NCBI GenBank assembly: GCA_934148015.1
Contig: CAKPCU010000004.1
Location: 1 to 64,000, forward strand
Direction of reading: 5' to 3'
Origin: an uncultured Bacilli bacterium
GTDB taxonomy: Bacteria > Bacillota_I > Bacilli_A > RF39 > UBA660
Length of the DNA stretch: 64,000 nt
In this document: positions 26,624 to 36,786 of the stretch, in pieces
Numbering within the stretch: position 1 is the stretch's first letter
How the letters are laid out: every line of letters starts with the position of its first letter
Translations under genes and position numbers: made by a program
The notes under the pieces: model-generated
Told to the model about the DNA's origin: nothing
Database searches by the model: none
Seen by the model: the letters and a program-made list of their open reading frames with translations, nothing else

Positions 26624-27622
26624 GTGTTAACTGATAGACAAAATACACTTCTTAAATTAATAATTGAAGAGTACATTAAGAGTGCTAATCCAGTTGGGTC
26701 TAAAGGGCTTTGTGATAGTCTTAATTGTTCTTCTGCAACTATTAGAAATGAAATGGCACAATTAGAAGATTATGGATTTCTAGAAAAAACACATACATCT
26801 TCTGGAAGAGTTCCAAGTGAATTAGGGTACAGATATTATGTTGATAATTTAATGGAACCTAAGAAAATGACTGGTGAGGATGTATTAAAACTTCAAACTA
26901 TCTTTGATAATAAATCATTAGTGTTAACTGATGCTATTTCTAAAAGTTTAGAGATAATATCAGAAATTACTAATTGTACATCTGTTGTTTTAGGAACTAG
27001 TAGTTCTGAAAATAAATTAAAGCAAGTTGAAGTAGTTCCATTAAATGATACTAATGTAATTGCAATAGTAGTAACTGATAAGGGACATATTGAGCATAAA
27101 GAACTTAATATAGGACCTAATGTTCTTCCAGATGAAATTAAGAAAACTACTGAATTAATTAACAAACTTTTAGTTGGTACGCCGCTTGATGAGGTTAATC
27201 AAAAATTAGAGTTTGAAATTAAACCTAAAATTGGTAGTTATGTTAAACATCATGAAATATTATATCAAGCTTTTTATAATGCATTTAGTGAGTTTGCTCT
27301 TAAAAGCAATATGCAAATGAAGGGTAGAACAAAGCTTTTAGATTATAGGGAATTTGATAGTGTTAGTAAAATAAAGGAAGTATTAAATAAGTTTGATGAT
27401 GATAATATGATTAAAAATATAAAGGCTGAGGATAATAATATTAGTGTTTATATTGGTCATGAGAGTAAGTTTGATGATGATGTATCTGTTATTAAGACTA
27501 AGTTTAATACTGGTGGAAGTGAAGGCACTATTGCTATTGTAGGACCTAAGAGAATGGATTATGAAAAAGTAGTATCATTACTAGATTTTCTAAAGCATAA
27601 TATAGAAAGGAACGAAAAATGA
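26624..27622 (+). CDS. hrcA: Heat-inducible transcription repressor HrcA
   Basis: 332 aa, GTG start after AAGAAGGTG. N-terminal winged helix (LTDRQNTLLKLIIEEYI, SSATIRNEMAQLEDYGFLEKTHTSSGRVPSELGYRYYV) is diagnostic. Represses its own operon at CIRCE; activity depends on GroEL in known systems. Ends in ATGA overlap with grpE. Confidence 0.97.
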   Translation: MLTDRQNTLLKLIIEEYIKSANPVGSKGLCDSLNCSSATIRNEMAQLEDYGFLEKTHTSSGRVPSELGYRYYVDNLMEPKKMTGEDVLKLQTIFDNKSLVLTDAISKSLEIISEITNCTSVVLGTSSSENKLKQVEVVPLNDTNVIAIVVTDKGHIEHKELNIGPNVLPDEIKKTTELINKLLVGTPLDEVNQKLEFEIKPKIGSYVKHHEILYQAFYNAFSEFALKSNMQMKGRTKLLDYREFDSVSKIKEVLNKFDDDNMIKNIKAEDNNISVYIGHESKFDDDVSVIKTKFNTGGSEGTIAIVGPKRMDYEKVVSLLDFLKHNIERNEK

Positions 27623-28161
27623 AGGAAACAAAAGATAAAAATAGTAAGATAAAGAAAAATAAGTCAGAAGAAAAAGAAATTGCTAAAGATAAAGTAGAAC
27701 TTACTAATGAAGAAATAGAAGCTATGAACAAAAGAGTAAGTGAAGCTGAAGAAAAAGCATTAAGATATCAAGCTGAACTTATTAATTATCGTAAAAGAAA
27801 AGATGAAGAGACTGAAAAAAAACTTAAGTATGCAAATGAAGATTTAATACTTGAAATACTTCCAGTTTTAGATAATTTCGAAAGAGCCATTAAGATGGAT
27901 GATGATAATCTAGAAGATGAAGTATCACAGTTCTTAAGTGGTATGAAAATGATTTATGCATCTCTTACTAAAGCTATTGAAAAATATGGCGTTAAAGAAA
28001 TAGATGCACTTGGTAAAGTGTTTGATGCAACTTATCATCAAGCTGTTATGACTGAAGAAGTTAAAGATAAAGATAAAGATATTGTTTTAGAGGTATATCA
28101 AAAAGGATATATTCTTAAAGATAAAGTAATTAGACCAGCGATGGTTAAGGTAAATAAATAA
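27619..28161 (+). CDS. grpE: GrpE nucleotide exchange factor
   Basis: 180 aa. Long N-terminal coiled-coil (to about 85, including YQAELINYRKRKDEE) and C-terminal beta domain (KYGVKEIDALGKVFDATYHQAVM ... GYILKDKVIRPAMVKVNK). Releases ADP from DnaK. Overlaps hrcA by ATGA. Confidence 0.96.
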   Translation: MKETKDKNSKIKKNKSEEKEIAKDKVELTNEEIEAMNKRVSEAEEKALRYQAELINYRKRKDEETEKKLKYANEDLILEILPVLDNFERAIKMDDDNLEDEVSQFLSGMKMIYASLTKAIEKYGVKEIDALGKVFDATYHQAVMTEEVKDKDKDIVLEVYQKGYILKDKVIRPAMVKVNK

Positions 28162-28179
28162 GAAAAGGAGAGATAAATT

Positions 28180-30012
28180 ATGAGTAAAACAATAGGTATT
28201 GATTTAGGTACAACAAATTCATGTGTTGCCGTATTTGAAGGTGGAGAAGCTAAAGTAATAGCTAATCCAGAAGGAGAGAGAACTACTCCTTCAGTAGTAT
28301 CATTTAAAAATGGAGATATTATAGTAGGTGGAGCTGCTAAAAGACAAATGGTAGTTAATCCTGATACTATAAGATCTATTAAGAGATTAATGGGTACTAA
28401 TAAGAAAGTTAAAGCTAATGGAAAGGAATATACTCCAGAAGAAGTATCAGCAATGATTTTAGGTAACTTAAAGAAAACTGCTGAAAACTATTTAGGAGAA
28501 AACGTAACTAAAGCTGTTATTACAGTTCCAGCATACTTTAACGATGCACAAAGACAAGCTACTAAAAATGCTGGTAAGATTGCAGGTCTTGAAGTAGAAA
28601 GAATTATTAATGAACCAACAGCTGCAGCATTAGCATACGGTCTTGATAAACAAGAAAAGACACAAACTGTACTTGTTTATGACTTAGGTGGTGGTACATT
28701 TGATGTATCTATTCTAGAATTAGGTGATGGTGTATTTGAAGTTAAGTCTACATCTGGTAATAACCATTTAGGTGGAGATGACTATGACCAAAGAATAGTT
28801 GATTTTCTAGTTAGTGAAATTAAAGATGAATATAATGCTGATTTAACTGATGATTCTATGGCTATGCAAAGATTACAAGATGCAGCAGAAAAGGCTAAGA
28901 AAGATTTATCTGGTATGAGTAGTACACAAATTTCACTTCCATTTTTAGCACAAGGACCAGATGGTGTTATTAACTTTGAAATTACACTTACAAGATCTAA
29001 GTTTGAACAATTAACAGATGATTTAACAGAATCTACTCTAGAGCCTGTTAGAAAAGCTTTAAAGGATGCTAAATTAAAAGCTAGTGATATTGATAAAGTA
29101 TTATTAGTTGGTGGATCAACTCGTATTCCTAAAGTACAAGAAGTTATTAGAAATGAACTTGGTAAAGAACCTTCTAAAGGCGTTAACCCAGATGAAGTTG
29201 TTGCAATGGGAGCAGCTATTCAAGGTGGAGTTTTAACAGGTGATGTTAATGATATAGTACTTCTTGACGTTACACCACTTTCACTTGGTATTGAAACAAT
29301 GGGTAATGTTATGACTACATTAATTGAAAGAAATACAACTATTCCAACTTCTAAATCACAAGTATTCTCAACTGCAGCAGATAATCAACCAGCTGTTGAT
29401 ATACATGTACTTCAAGGTGAAAGACCAATGGCTAGTGATAACAAGACACTTGGAAGATTCCAATTAACTAACATTCCACCAGCACCAAGAGGAGTACCAC
29501 AAATTGAAGTTACATTTGATATTGATGCTAATGGTATTGTAAATGTTAAAGCTAAAGATTTAGGAACTGGTAAAGAACAAGCCATTACAATTACTGCATC
29601 AACTAATCTTTCTGATGAAGAAATTGATAAGATGATGAAAGAAGCAGAAGCTAATAAAGAAGCTGATGAAAAGAAAAAAGCTTTAGCAGATGCTAAGAAT
29701 GAAGCTGAACAAATGATTTTTGCAAGTGAAAAAGCTATTAAAGACTTAGGCGAAAAGGTAGATAAGAAAGAGAAAGAAGAAACTGAAAAGTTAATTAAAG
29801 ATCTTAGGGAAGAATTAAATAAAGAAGATGCTGAATCTATTAAAAAGGCTACAGAAAAACTATCAGAAAAAGCTATGGCACTAGGTGCAAAAGTTTATGA
29901 AGAAGCTAATAAAAAAGCAAGTGAGGAAGCAGCTAAAGAAGATAAAAAATCTAAGAAAAATAAAAACTCTGATGATGCAGAAGTAGTAGATGCCGAATTT
30001 GAAGGAAAATAA
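28180..30012 (+). CDS. dnaK: Chaperone DnaK (Hsp70)
   Basis: 610 aa. Actin-like ATPase (GIDLGTTNSCVAV, DLGGGTFDVSI, VGGSTRIPKVQ), interdomain linker region DIVLLDVTPLSLGIETMG, substrate domain and helical lid; ends EDKKSKKNKNSDDAEVVDAEF. Lacks the extra loop of proteobacterial DnaK, as is normal for Firmicutes. Heat-induced through CIRCE. Confidence 0.98.
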   Translation: MSKTIGIDLGTTNSCVAVFEGGEAKVIANPEGERTTPSVVSFKNGDIIVGGAAKRQMVVNPDTIRSIKRLMGTNKKVKANGKEYTPEEVSAMILGNLKKTAENYLGENVTKAVITVPAYFNDAQRQATKNAGKIAGLEVERIINEPTAAALAYGLDKQEKTQTVLVYDLGGGTFDVSILELGDGVFEVKSTSGNNHLGGDDYDQRIVDFLVSEIKDEYNADLTDDSMAMQRLQDAAEKAKKDLSGMSSTQISLPFLAQGPDGVINFEITLTRSKFEQLTDDLTESTLEPVRKALKDAKLKASDIDKVLLVGGSTRIPKVQEVIRNELGKEPSKGVNPDEVVAMGAAIQGGVLTGDVNDIVLLDVTPLSLGIETMGNVMTTLIERNTTIPTSKSQVFSTAADNQPAVDIHVLQGERPMASDNKTLGRFQLTNIPPAPRGVPQIEVTFDIDANGIVNVKAKDLGTGKEQAITITASTNLSDEEIDKMMKEAEANKEADEKKKALADAKNEAEQMIFASEKAIKDLGEKVDKKEKEETEKLIKDLREELNKEDAESIKKATEKLSEKAMALGAKVYEEANKKASEEAAKEDKKSKKNKNSDDAEVVDAEFEGK

Positions 30013-30017
30013 TATGT

Positions 30018-30042
30018 AAAGTTCTAGTTTATCTAGAACTTT
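30018..30042 (+). other. Intergenic hairpin between dnaK and pepF
   Basis: 10-bp perfect stem AAAGTTCTAG / CTAGAACTTT with 5-base loop but no clean T run (ATGTTTAA follows). Could be a partial terminator or an RNA-stability element lowering expression of the downstream genes relative to dnaK. Confidence 0.5.
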
Positions 30043-30063
30043 ATGTTTAATAAAGGAGAAACT

Positions 30064-31869
30064 ATGCCAGATAATAAAGAAAAACTTAGAAGTGAAATAG
30101 ATGATAAATATAAATGGGATTTAACTTTAATATATAAAACTATAGAAGACTTTGAAAAAGACTATAAAAAAGCTAAAGAGAAAATAGAAAAAGTATCTTC
30201 ATATAAAGATAAGTATTTAAATAATGGAAAAGAATTATACAAGTTATTAAAATATGATGATGATACATCTAGATTACTTGATAAATTGTATTCTTATGCA
30301 CATTTAAATTATGATGCTGATACTTTAAATGAAAAGTATATGACTATGACAAATAAAGTATCTGATTTATATTCTAGATATTCAGTCCTTAGTTCTTTTG
30401 TAGTTCCAGGAATAATAAAATTAGATAAAGAAAAACTTAATTCATTTTATAATGATGAAAAAGGTTTAGAAGAATATAGGTTTTGTTTAGATGATATATA
30501 TCGTTTTAAAGAGCATACACTAGATGAAGATAAAGAAAAAATGCTATCTAGTTTTGGTAACATTTTAAGTTCTCCAGAGGAGACTTACGAAGTTTTAACT
30601 GATTCTGACTTTGAATATGATAATATAACAGATGAAAATAAAAAAGAAGTTAAATTTAATGAAAGTAATTATTCTATATTTATAAAGTCTCGTGATAGAA
30701 GAGTTAGAAAGGATGCTTTTAATCTTTTATATAATAAATATGCTTCTTTTAAAAGAACAATAGCATCTACTTATAAATCACAAGTAGAAATAGATGTAGT
30801 AGCAGCTAGATTAAAGAATTATGATAGTTCACTTGCAGCATCATTATTTGAAGATAATATTGATATTAGTGTTTATGATAATTTAATTAAAACTGTTAAT
30901 GATAATTTAGATGGTTTATATAAATATTATGATTTAAAAAAGAAAATACTTAAACTAGATGATTTACATTTATATGATACATATGTTGATATAATTGATA
31001 AAGAAAAAAGTAAATATACATTTATTGAAGCTAAAGATATTGTAATAAAGGCATTATCCATTTTAGGAGATGATTATGTTAAATTACTTAATAAGGCATT
31101 TGATGAAAAATGGATAGATGTATATCATAGTAAAGGTAAAAGGTCTGGAGCTTATTCATCTGGTAGTTATGATGTAAATCCTTATGTATTATTAAACTTT
31201 GAGGGCTCATTAAATGATGTATCAACAATAGCTCATGAGTTAGGACACTCTATGCATACATATTTATCTTGCAAAAACAATCCATATTGTACTTCATCAT
31301 ATAAGATATTTGTTGCAGAAGTAGCATCTTTAGTTAATGAACTTTTACTAGCTAATTATATGCTTAATAATTCAAATGATAAAAATGAAAAACTAAATAT
31401 TATAAATCATATATTAGAATTATATAAGTCAACATTATTTAGACAAACTATGTTTGCTGAATTTGAAAAAATAACACATGAAAAAAGAGAAGAAGGCGTT
31501 ATATTAACAAGTGATTATTTATCTAATGTATATTATGATTTAGTTAAAAAGTATTTTGGAGAAAACGTAATATGTGATGAATTAATTAAATATGAATGGG
31601 CAAGAATTCCACATTTTTATTATAATTTTTATGTATATAAATATGCAACTGGTATATCAGCAGCTAGTTATATAGTAGATGGTATATTAAATAATAGACA
31701 AGGTGCTCTTGAAAATTACTTTAAGTTTTTAAAATCTGGAGGAAGTAAATATCCAATTGATGAGTTAAAGTTAGCAGGTGTTGATATGAATGATAAAACT
31801 GTTATTTTATCAGCAACTAAAACATTTGAAAAATATTTAGAGGAGTTTTGTGAAATATATAATAGTTAA
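30064..31869 (+). CDS. pepF: Oligoendopeptidase F (M3 family)
   Basis: 601 aa. Cytoplasmic zinc peptidase degrading short peptides. HExxH motif at H391-E-L-G-H395 (TIAHELGHSMH), plus downstream E in FVAEVASLVNE. ATG 30064 is chosen because AAAGGAGA lies between it and the earlier in-frame ATG 30043. It is inserted between dnaK and dnaJ, not its normal place. Confidence 0.93.
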   Translation: MPDNKEKLRSEIDDKYKWDLTLIYKTIEDFEKDYKKAKEKIEKVSSYKDKYLNNGKELYKLLKYDDDTSRLLDKLYSYAHLNYDADTLNEKYMTMTNKVSDLYSRYSVLSSFVVPGIIKLDKEKLNSFYNDEKGLEEYRFCLDDIYRFKEHTLDEDKEKMLSSFGNILSSPEETYEVLTDSDFEYDNITDENKKEVKFNESNYSIFIKSRDRRVRKDAFNLLYNKYASFKRTIASTYKSQVEIDVVAARLKNYDSSLAASLFEDNIDISVYDNLIKTVNDNLDGLYKYYDLKKKILKLDDLHLYDTYVDIIDKEKSKYTFIEAKDIVIKALSILGDDYVKLLNKAFDEKWIDVYHSKGKRSGAYSSGSYDVNPYVLLNFEGSLNDVSTIAHELGHSMHTYLSCKNNPYCTSSYKIFVAEVASLVNELLLANYMLNNSNDKNEKLNIINHILELYKSTLFRQTMFAEFEKITHEKREEGVILTSDYLSNVYYDLVKKYFGENVICDELIKYEWARIPHFYYNFYVYKYATGISAASYIVDGILNNRQGALENYFKFLKSGGSKYPIDELKLAGVDMNDKTVILSATKTFEKYLEEFCEIYNS

Positions 31870-31883
31870 GGAGGTAAATATTT

Positions 31884-33020
31884 ATGAATAAGAAAGATTA
31901 TTATGAAGTCTTAGGTGTGTCTAAAGATGCTAGTGAAGCTGAAATAAAAAGTGCTTTTAGAAAATTAGCTAAAAAATACCATCCTGATGTATCTAAAGAA
32001 GAAAATGCAGCAGAAAAGTTTAAAGAAGCACAGGAAGCTTATGCTGTTTTATCTGATAAAGAAAAAAGAAGTAAATATGATAGATTAGGTCATGCTGCAT
32101 TTGATGCTAATGGTGGATTTGGTGCATCAGGTTTTGACTTTGAAGATTTTGACATGTCAGATATATTAAAAGATATATTTGGAGGTAGTTTTGGTTTCTC
32201 ATCTGGTTCATCATTCTTTGGTGGAAATGGTAGAAGTACTAATAATAGAGCATCTAAAGGACCAGATATTAGCGTAATATTTGAAATGGACTTTATGGAA
32301 GCTGCTTTTGGTACATCTACTAAAATAGAATTAAATATAATGGATACTTGTGATGAATGTGATGGAATGGGTGGAACAGGTATTAAAACTTGTCCTACAT
32401 GTAATGGGTCAGGATATGTTAAAGAACAACAAAGAAGTTTATTTGGTGCATTTATAACACAAAGAACTTGCCCTACATGTAATGGGACAGGTAAAACTTA
32501 TACTACTAAATGCTCATCATGTAAAGGAACAGGTAAGAAAAAAGTTAAGAAAAATATAATAGTAAACGTTCCAGCAGGAGTTGCAACAGGAGATCACTTA
32601 CGTGTTACAGGTAAAGGTCCAGCTGGTGAAAATGGAGGACCTAATGGAGATGTTTATATTGAAATAAAAGTAAAAGAACATCCATTATTTAGAAGAGATG
32701 ATAATGATTTATATTTAACTTTACCTCTTACTATAACAGAAGGTGCACTAGGTTGTAAAAAGGAAGTGCCAACACTTGATGGTAAAACTGTTATAAGCAT
32801 ACCATCTGGTAGTCAAACAGGTGATAGAATAAGAATTAAATCAAAAGGGCTTAAGAGTCCTAAAGGAAGGCAAGCTGGAGATATGTTTGTTATATTAAAA
32901 GTAATAACTCCAACTAAATTAGATAGAAATCAAAAGAAACTATTAGAAGAATTAAATGAAACTAATTTAAAAAATAGTGAGTTTGACTTATACGAAAAAT
33001 ATCTAAAAAGTAATAGCTAG
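31884..33020 (+). CDS. dnaJ: Chaperone DnaJ (Hsp40)
   Basis: 378 aa. J domain with HPD (KKYHPDVSKEE), G/F-rich linker, four zinc-binding CxxCxGxG repeats (CDECDGMG, CPTCNGSG, CPTCNGTG, CSSCKGTG), C-terminal substrate domains. Stimulates DnaK. AAGGAGG precedes the ATG. Separated from dnaK by pepF. Confidence 0.97.
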   Translation: MNKKDYYEVLGVSKDASEAEIKSAFRKLAKKYHPDVSKEENAAEKFKEAQEAYAVLSDKEKRSKYDRLGHAAFDANGGFGASGFDFEDFDMSDILKDIFGGSFGFSSGSSFFGGNGRSTNNRASKGPDISVIFEMDFMEAAFGTSTKIELNIMDTCDECDGMGGTGIKTCPTCNGSGYVKEQQRSLFGAFITQRTCPTCNGTGKTYTTKCSSCKGTGKKKVKKNIIVNVPAGVATGDHLRVTGKGPAGENGGPNGDVYIEIKVKEHPLFRRDDNDLYLTLPLTITEGALGCKKEVPTLDGKTVISIPSGSQTGDRIRIKSKGLKSPKGRQAGDMFVILKVITPTKLDRNQKKLLEELNETNLKNSEFDLYEKYLKSNS

Positions 33021-33040
33021 AATCTATATTTCTAGCTTTT
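33015..33040 (+). terminator. Terminator of dnaJ
   Basis: Stem AGCTAGAA / TTCTAGCT then TTT; begins in the dnaJ stop codon. Confidence 0.65.
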
Positions 33041-33047
33041 ATTATAC

Positions 33048-33122
33048 AAAAATGTGATAAAAAGGCAAAAAAATACTGTAAAAATGTGATAATATGGTGA
33101 ATATTTCTTGCAAAAATGTGAT
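33048..33122 (+). repeat. Three 11-bp direct repeats with exact 32-bp period
   Basis: AAAAATGTGAT occurs at 33048-33058, 33080-33090 and 33112-33122, each start exactly 32 bp from the last, with unrelated 21-bp spacers. That puts all copies on one face of the helix (about three turns). They lie in the 216-base gap between dnaJ and proS, about 115 bp before the proS start. Likely a protein-binding array; the binder is unknown. Confidence 0.75.
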
Positions 33123-33236
33123 TTACGCTATATATATATTTTGTTGCAAGAGAAAAAATAAATGATTAATTGTTTAAAATATAGTATAATGATATTATAT
33201 TAAATAATTATTAGTAAAAATAATTTGAGGTGAAAA

Positions 33237-34928
33237 ATGAGATTAAAACATAGTTATTTTTATACTTTAAGAGAAGAAGTAAAGGATGAAGAGTCTGTAA
33301 GTGGTAACTTATTAGTTAGATCGGCAATGATTAAAAAAGTATCTAGCGGGGTATATATGTATTTACCGTTAGGATATAAAGTTATTAAAAATATAGAAAA
33401 AATAATAAGAGAAGAGATGGAAAATATATCTAGTGGTGAACTTTTAATGCCATCTTTGATACCTGAAGATATTTATATGTCATCTAAAGAAAATGTATCA
33501 CACTTGGATATATTTACGTTAAATGATAGATATGATAAAAGATATGTTCTAGCACCTACTCATGAAAGATTATTCATGCAAGCTGCTTCTTTAAAAATAA
33601 AATCTTATAAAGATTTACCTTTTAGTATATATCAAGTGCAAAATAAATTTAGAGATGAAGAAAAAATAAGATATGGACTTATTAGAATAAGAGAGATATT
33701 AATGAAAGATGCATATTCTTTTGATATGGATGAAAAAGGATTAGATAATTCTTATAATGAAATGTATAATGCATATAAAAAAATATTTTCTAGAATAGGT
33801 ATTAATTATGAAATAGTTAAATCTGCAACCGGATTAACTGGTGGAAGTTTATCTGAAGAGTTTCAAGCTATAACTGATATAGGGGAAGATAAACTAGTTA
33901 TATGTGATAGTTGCTCTTATAAGGTTAACTTTAACATAGCTAAATGTACATTACTAACTAATAAATCTTTAGAAGAAGAAAAAACAAGGGAACTTGTTAA
34001 AACTCCAAATGTCGGTACTATAGATGATGTATCTAATTTTCTTAATGTAAGTAAAGATAAAATAGTAAAAACCTTAATATACGAGATAGATGATAGTTAT
34101 TATGCTGCCTTAGTTAAGGGAGATAATGAAGTTAACGAAGCAAAGTTAAAGAAATTACTTAATGCAAATAAAGTTTCTTTAGCTTCATTTGAAAAGGTAG
34201 AAGAACTAACTAATGCTAATATAGGTTTTGCTGGACCAATTGGACTTTCAATTCCTGTTGTTATAGATAATGAAGTTGCTAATATGACCAATTTCGTAGT
34301 TGGTGCTAATAAAACTGATTATCATTATATAAATGTTAATTTAAGTGATTTTACCTTTGTATTATCAGCAGATATTAGAAATATTACAAAAGATGATGTT
34401 TGTCCTAAGTGTGGGAGAGAAATTAACTTTAAAAATGGTATAGAAATAGGTAATATTTATAAACTTGGAACAGAATACTCAGAAAAATTAAATTTAACTT
34501 ATTTAGATAAAGATAATGAAAGTAAATATGTACATATGGGTAGTTATAGTATAGGACTTGATAGGGTGCTTGCAGCAGTAGTTGAACAAAATCATGATGA
34601 TAAAGGTATTGTTTGGCCAATATCAATTGCTCCATTTAAAGTAGCTATAATAGTTGTAAATACTAATGATGAAAAACAAAGTGATTCTGCAAATTACTTA
34701 TATGAGGAACTTAGAAAAAATAATATTTCTACTATTTTAGATGATAGAGATGAAAGAGTTGGTGTTAAATTTAATGATATGGATTTAATTGGAATACCAA
34801 TTAGAATTACTATTGGTAATAAAATAAGTGATGGTATGGTTGAAATTAAGGAAAGAAAAAAAGACACATTTGAAGAAATATCACTATATGATGCATTAAA
34901 TAAAATAGAAGATATAATTGAAATATAG
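33237..34928 (+). CDS. proS: Prolyl-tRNA synthetase (bacterial type)
   Basis: 563 aa. Class II synthetase: N-terminal SGNLLVRSAMIKKVSSGVYMYLPLGYKV, motif 2 region NKFRDEEKIRYGLIRIREILMKDAYSFD, INS editing domain (about 225-390) that clears Ala-tRNA-Pro, motif 3 GSYSIGLDRVLAAVVEQ, and C-terminal anticodon-binding domain. GAGGTGA precedes the ATG. No T-box was seen; instead the upstream gap holds the 32-bp-period repeats. Confidence 0.97.
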   Translation: MRLKHSYFYTLREEVKDEESVSGNLLVRSAMIKKVSSGVYMYLPLGYKVIKNIEKIIREEMENISSGELLMPSLIPEDIYMSSKENVSHLDIFTLNDRYDKRYVLAPTHERLFMQAASLKIKSYKDLPFSIYQVQNKFRDEEKIRYGLIRIREILMKDAYSFDMDEKGLDNSYNEMYNAYKKIFSRIGINYEIVKSATGLTGGSLSEEFQAITDIGEDKLVICDSCSYKVNFNIAKCTLLTNKSLEEEKTRELVKTPNVGTIDDVSNFLNVSKDKIVKTLIYEIDDSYYAALVKGDNEVNEAKLKKLLNANKVSLASFEKVEELTNANIGFAGPIGLSIPVVIDNEVANMTNFVVGANKTDYHYINVNLSDFTFVLSADIRNITKDDVCPKCGREINFKNGIEIGNIYKLGTEYSEKLNLTYLDKDNESKYVHMGSYSIGLDRVLAAVVEQNHDDKGIVWPISIAPFKVAIIVVNTNDEKQSDSANYLYEELRKNNISTILDDRDERVGVKFNDMDLIGIPIRITIGNKISDGMVEIKERKKDTFEEISLYDALNKIEDIIEI

Positions 34929-34932
34929 AAGT

Positions 34933-34958
34933 AAAAGTGGATATTATGCCACTTTTTT
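34933..34958 (+). terminator. Terminator of proS
   Basis: Stem AAAAGTGG / CCACTTTT, 8-base loop, T run. Confidence 0.8.
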
Positions 34959-35028
34959 TAAATTTTATTAATAAAAAACGAGGGTTTTAATTATTTTTGT
35001 CGAATAATTATATTGGGAGGATGTTTTT

Positions 35029-36786
35029 ATGGAGAAAATACCATATGATGTGATATCTGATGTTCAAAAAAAAGTCAATATAGTAGATGTTATATCAAAG
35101 TATTTACCTATAGAAAAAAAAGGAAAAAATTATTTTGCTATATGTCCTTTTCATGATGACCACAATCCTAGTATGAGTATATCACCAGAAAAACAAATAT
35201 ATACGTGTTTCGTTTGTGGGGCATCTGGTAATGTATTTACATTTGTTCAAAATTATGAAAATATAAGTTTTACAAGTGCTGTCAAAAAAGTTGCTTCCTT
35301 TGTATCTATAGATATTGATGTATCTTTTAATTCGCATATAAAAGAAAATGTATCATCTGCATATGATAAATATTATAAAATGTTTTCTTTGGTTAATAAA
35401 ATTTATCAAAATAATATTAAAACTGTTTATGGTAAGAAAGCGATTAATTATTTAAAAAATAGAAATATAACAGATGATATTATAGAAGAATTTAAAATTG
35501 GTTTATCTCTTAATGATAACTCAGTCTCAAAATTATTAGAGTCTAAAAAGTATCAAAAAGAAGAGATGGTAGACATTGGATTATGTGGCATTAAAGATAA
35601 TTTTACTTATGATATATTTAGAGGCAGAATAATGTTTCCACTAGAAGATGATAATGGAAGAATAGTTGGATTTTCTGGAAGAATATATGATAGTTCTTCT
35701 GATAATAAGTATGTTAATTCTAAAGAGTCTGTCATATTTAAAAAGGGTAAGCTATTATATAATTATAAAAGGGCATTGGCGTATGCAAGAGAAAAAGATT
35801 ATGTAATAGTTGTTGAAGGTTTTATGGATGTTATAAGACTTTATACAATAGGAATTAAAAACGTAGTAGCTACAATGGGAACTGCTATTACTAGTTACCA
35901 TGCTAAACTAATTAGAAGGTTATCTAAAAACATAATATTATGTTTTGATGGAGATAAAGCTGGAGCTAAAGCAACAAAATCTGCTCTAAAAGAACTAGAA
36001 AAAATAGACTTAGTTCCTAAAATAATTAGATTAGAAGATGATTTAGATCCAGATGATTATATTATTAAAAAGGGTAAGGAATCATTTATAACGCATTTAA
36101 ATAATCCGATGACTTCACTTGCATTTAAATTAGAATCTGATAAAAAAAATATAGATTTTAATGATTATAATGATATATCAAAATATATATCGAGTATAGC
36201 TAGTGAGTTAGAAAAAATAGATGATAAAGTTGTTTTAGAATTAACGTTAAAAAAAGTATCTAAAGAAACTAATGTTGATGTTGAAACGATAAGATCTTTA
36301 ATAAAAAATAATGCAAAAGAAGAAAAAAAGATAATAGATAAGCCTAGAATGTTAAGAAAAAATAAATATGAGAAGGCTGAAGAATACTTAGTTTATTACA
36401 TGCTAAGAGATACTAATGTAATAGATATATATATTAATAAAATATCTTATTTAAGTAATAAAGTTTTAGGAAGAATTGTTAATAAAATACTTGAATTTTA
36501 TGATAAAAAGCATTATATTAATGTAACTGATTTTACTTTGTATTTAGAAGATGATACCGAGCTAATAAATGAAGTATTAAGAATAGATTCTTATGAAATG
36601 CCTTCCTTAGTAAATAACTCTGTAATAGATGATTATATAAATACTATAGATGATGGAATAATAAAAAGAGAAATTATTAAAACTAAAGAAAGTATTAAAA
36701 CTGAGGGAGATATTGCTAAAAAAATAATATTACTAGATAAATTGCAAAAACTAAAAAAGAAGGAGTATAATTATGGGAGAAATTAA
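35029..36786 (+). CDS. dnaG: DNA primase
   Basis: 585 aa. N-terminal CHC2 zinc finger (C39, H42, C60, C63), primase core with TOPRIM acidic motif VVEGFMDVIR (E263) and FDGDKAGAKA, C-terminal helicase-interaction region. Synthesises primers for replication. ATG after GGGAGGA. Overlaps rpoD by 14 bases: the conserved dnaG-rpoD macromolecular synthesis operon without rpsU. Confidence 0.97.
   Translation: MEKIPYDVISDVQKKVNIVDVISKYLPIEKKGKNYFAICPFHDDHNPSMSISPEKQIYTCFVCGASGNVFTFVQNYENISFTSAVKKVASFVSIDIDVSFNSHIKENVSSAYDKYYKMFSLVNKIYQNNIKTVYGKKAINYLKNRNITDDIIEEFKIGLSLNDNSVSKLLESKKYQKEEMVDIGLCGIKDNFTYDIFRGRIMFPLEDDNGRIVGFSGRIYDSSSDNKYVNSKESVIFKKGKLLYNYKRALAYAREKDYVIVVEGFMDVIRLYTIGIKNVVATMGTAITSYHAKLIRRLSKNIILCFDGDKAGAKATKSALKELEKIDLVPKIIRLEDDLDPDDYIIKKGKESFITHLNNPMTSLAFKLESDKKNIDFNDYNDISKYISSIASELEKIDDKVVLELTLKKVSKETNVDVETIRSLIKNNAKEEKKIIDKPRMLRKNKYEKAEEYLVYYMLRDTNVIDIYINKISYLSNKVLGRIVNKILEFYDKKHYINVTDFTLYLEDDTELINEVLRIDSYEMPSLVNNSVIDDYINTIDDGIIKREIIKTKESIKTEGDIAKKIILLDKLQKLKKKEYNYGRN

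Noticed and set aside
33048..33122. The three spaced repeats as a minimal CRISPR array
   Set aside because: Repeats are only 11 bp, AT-rich and not palindromic, spacers are AT-rich 21-mers, and no cas genes are in the window.
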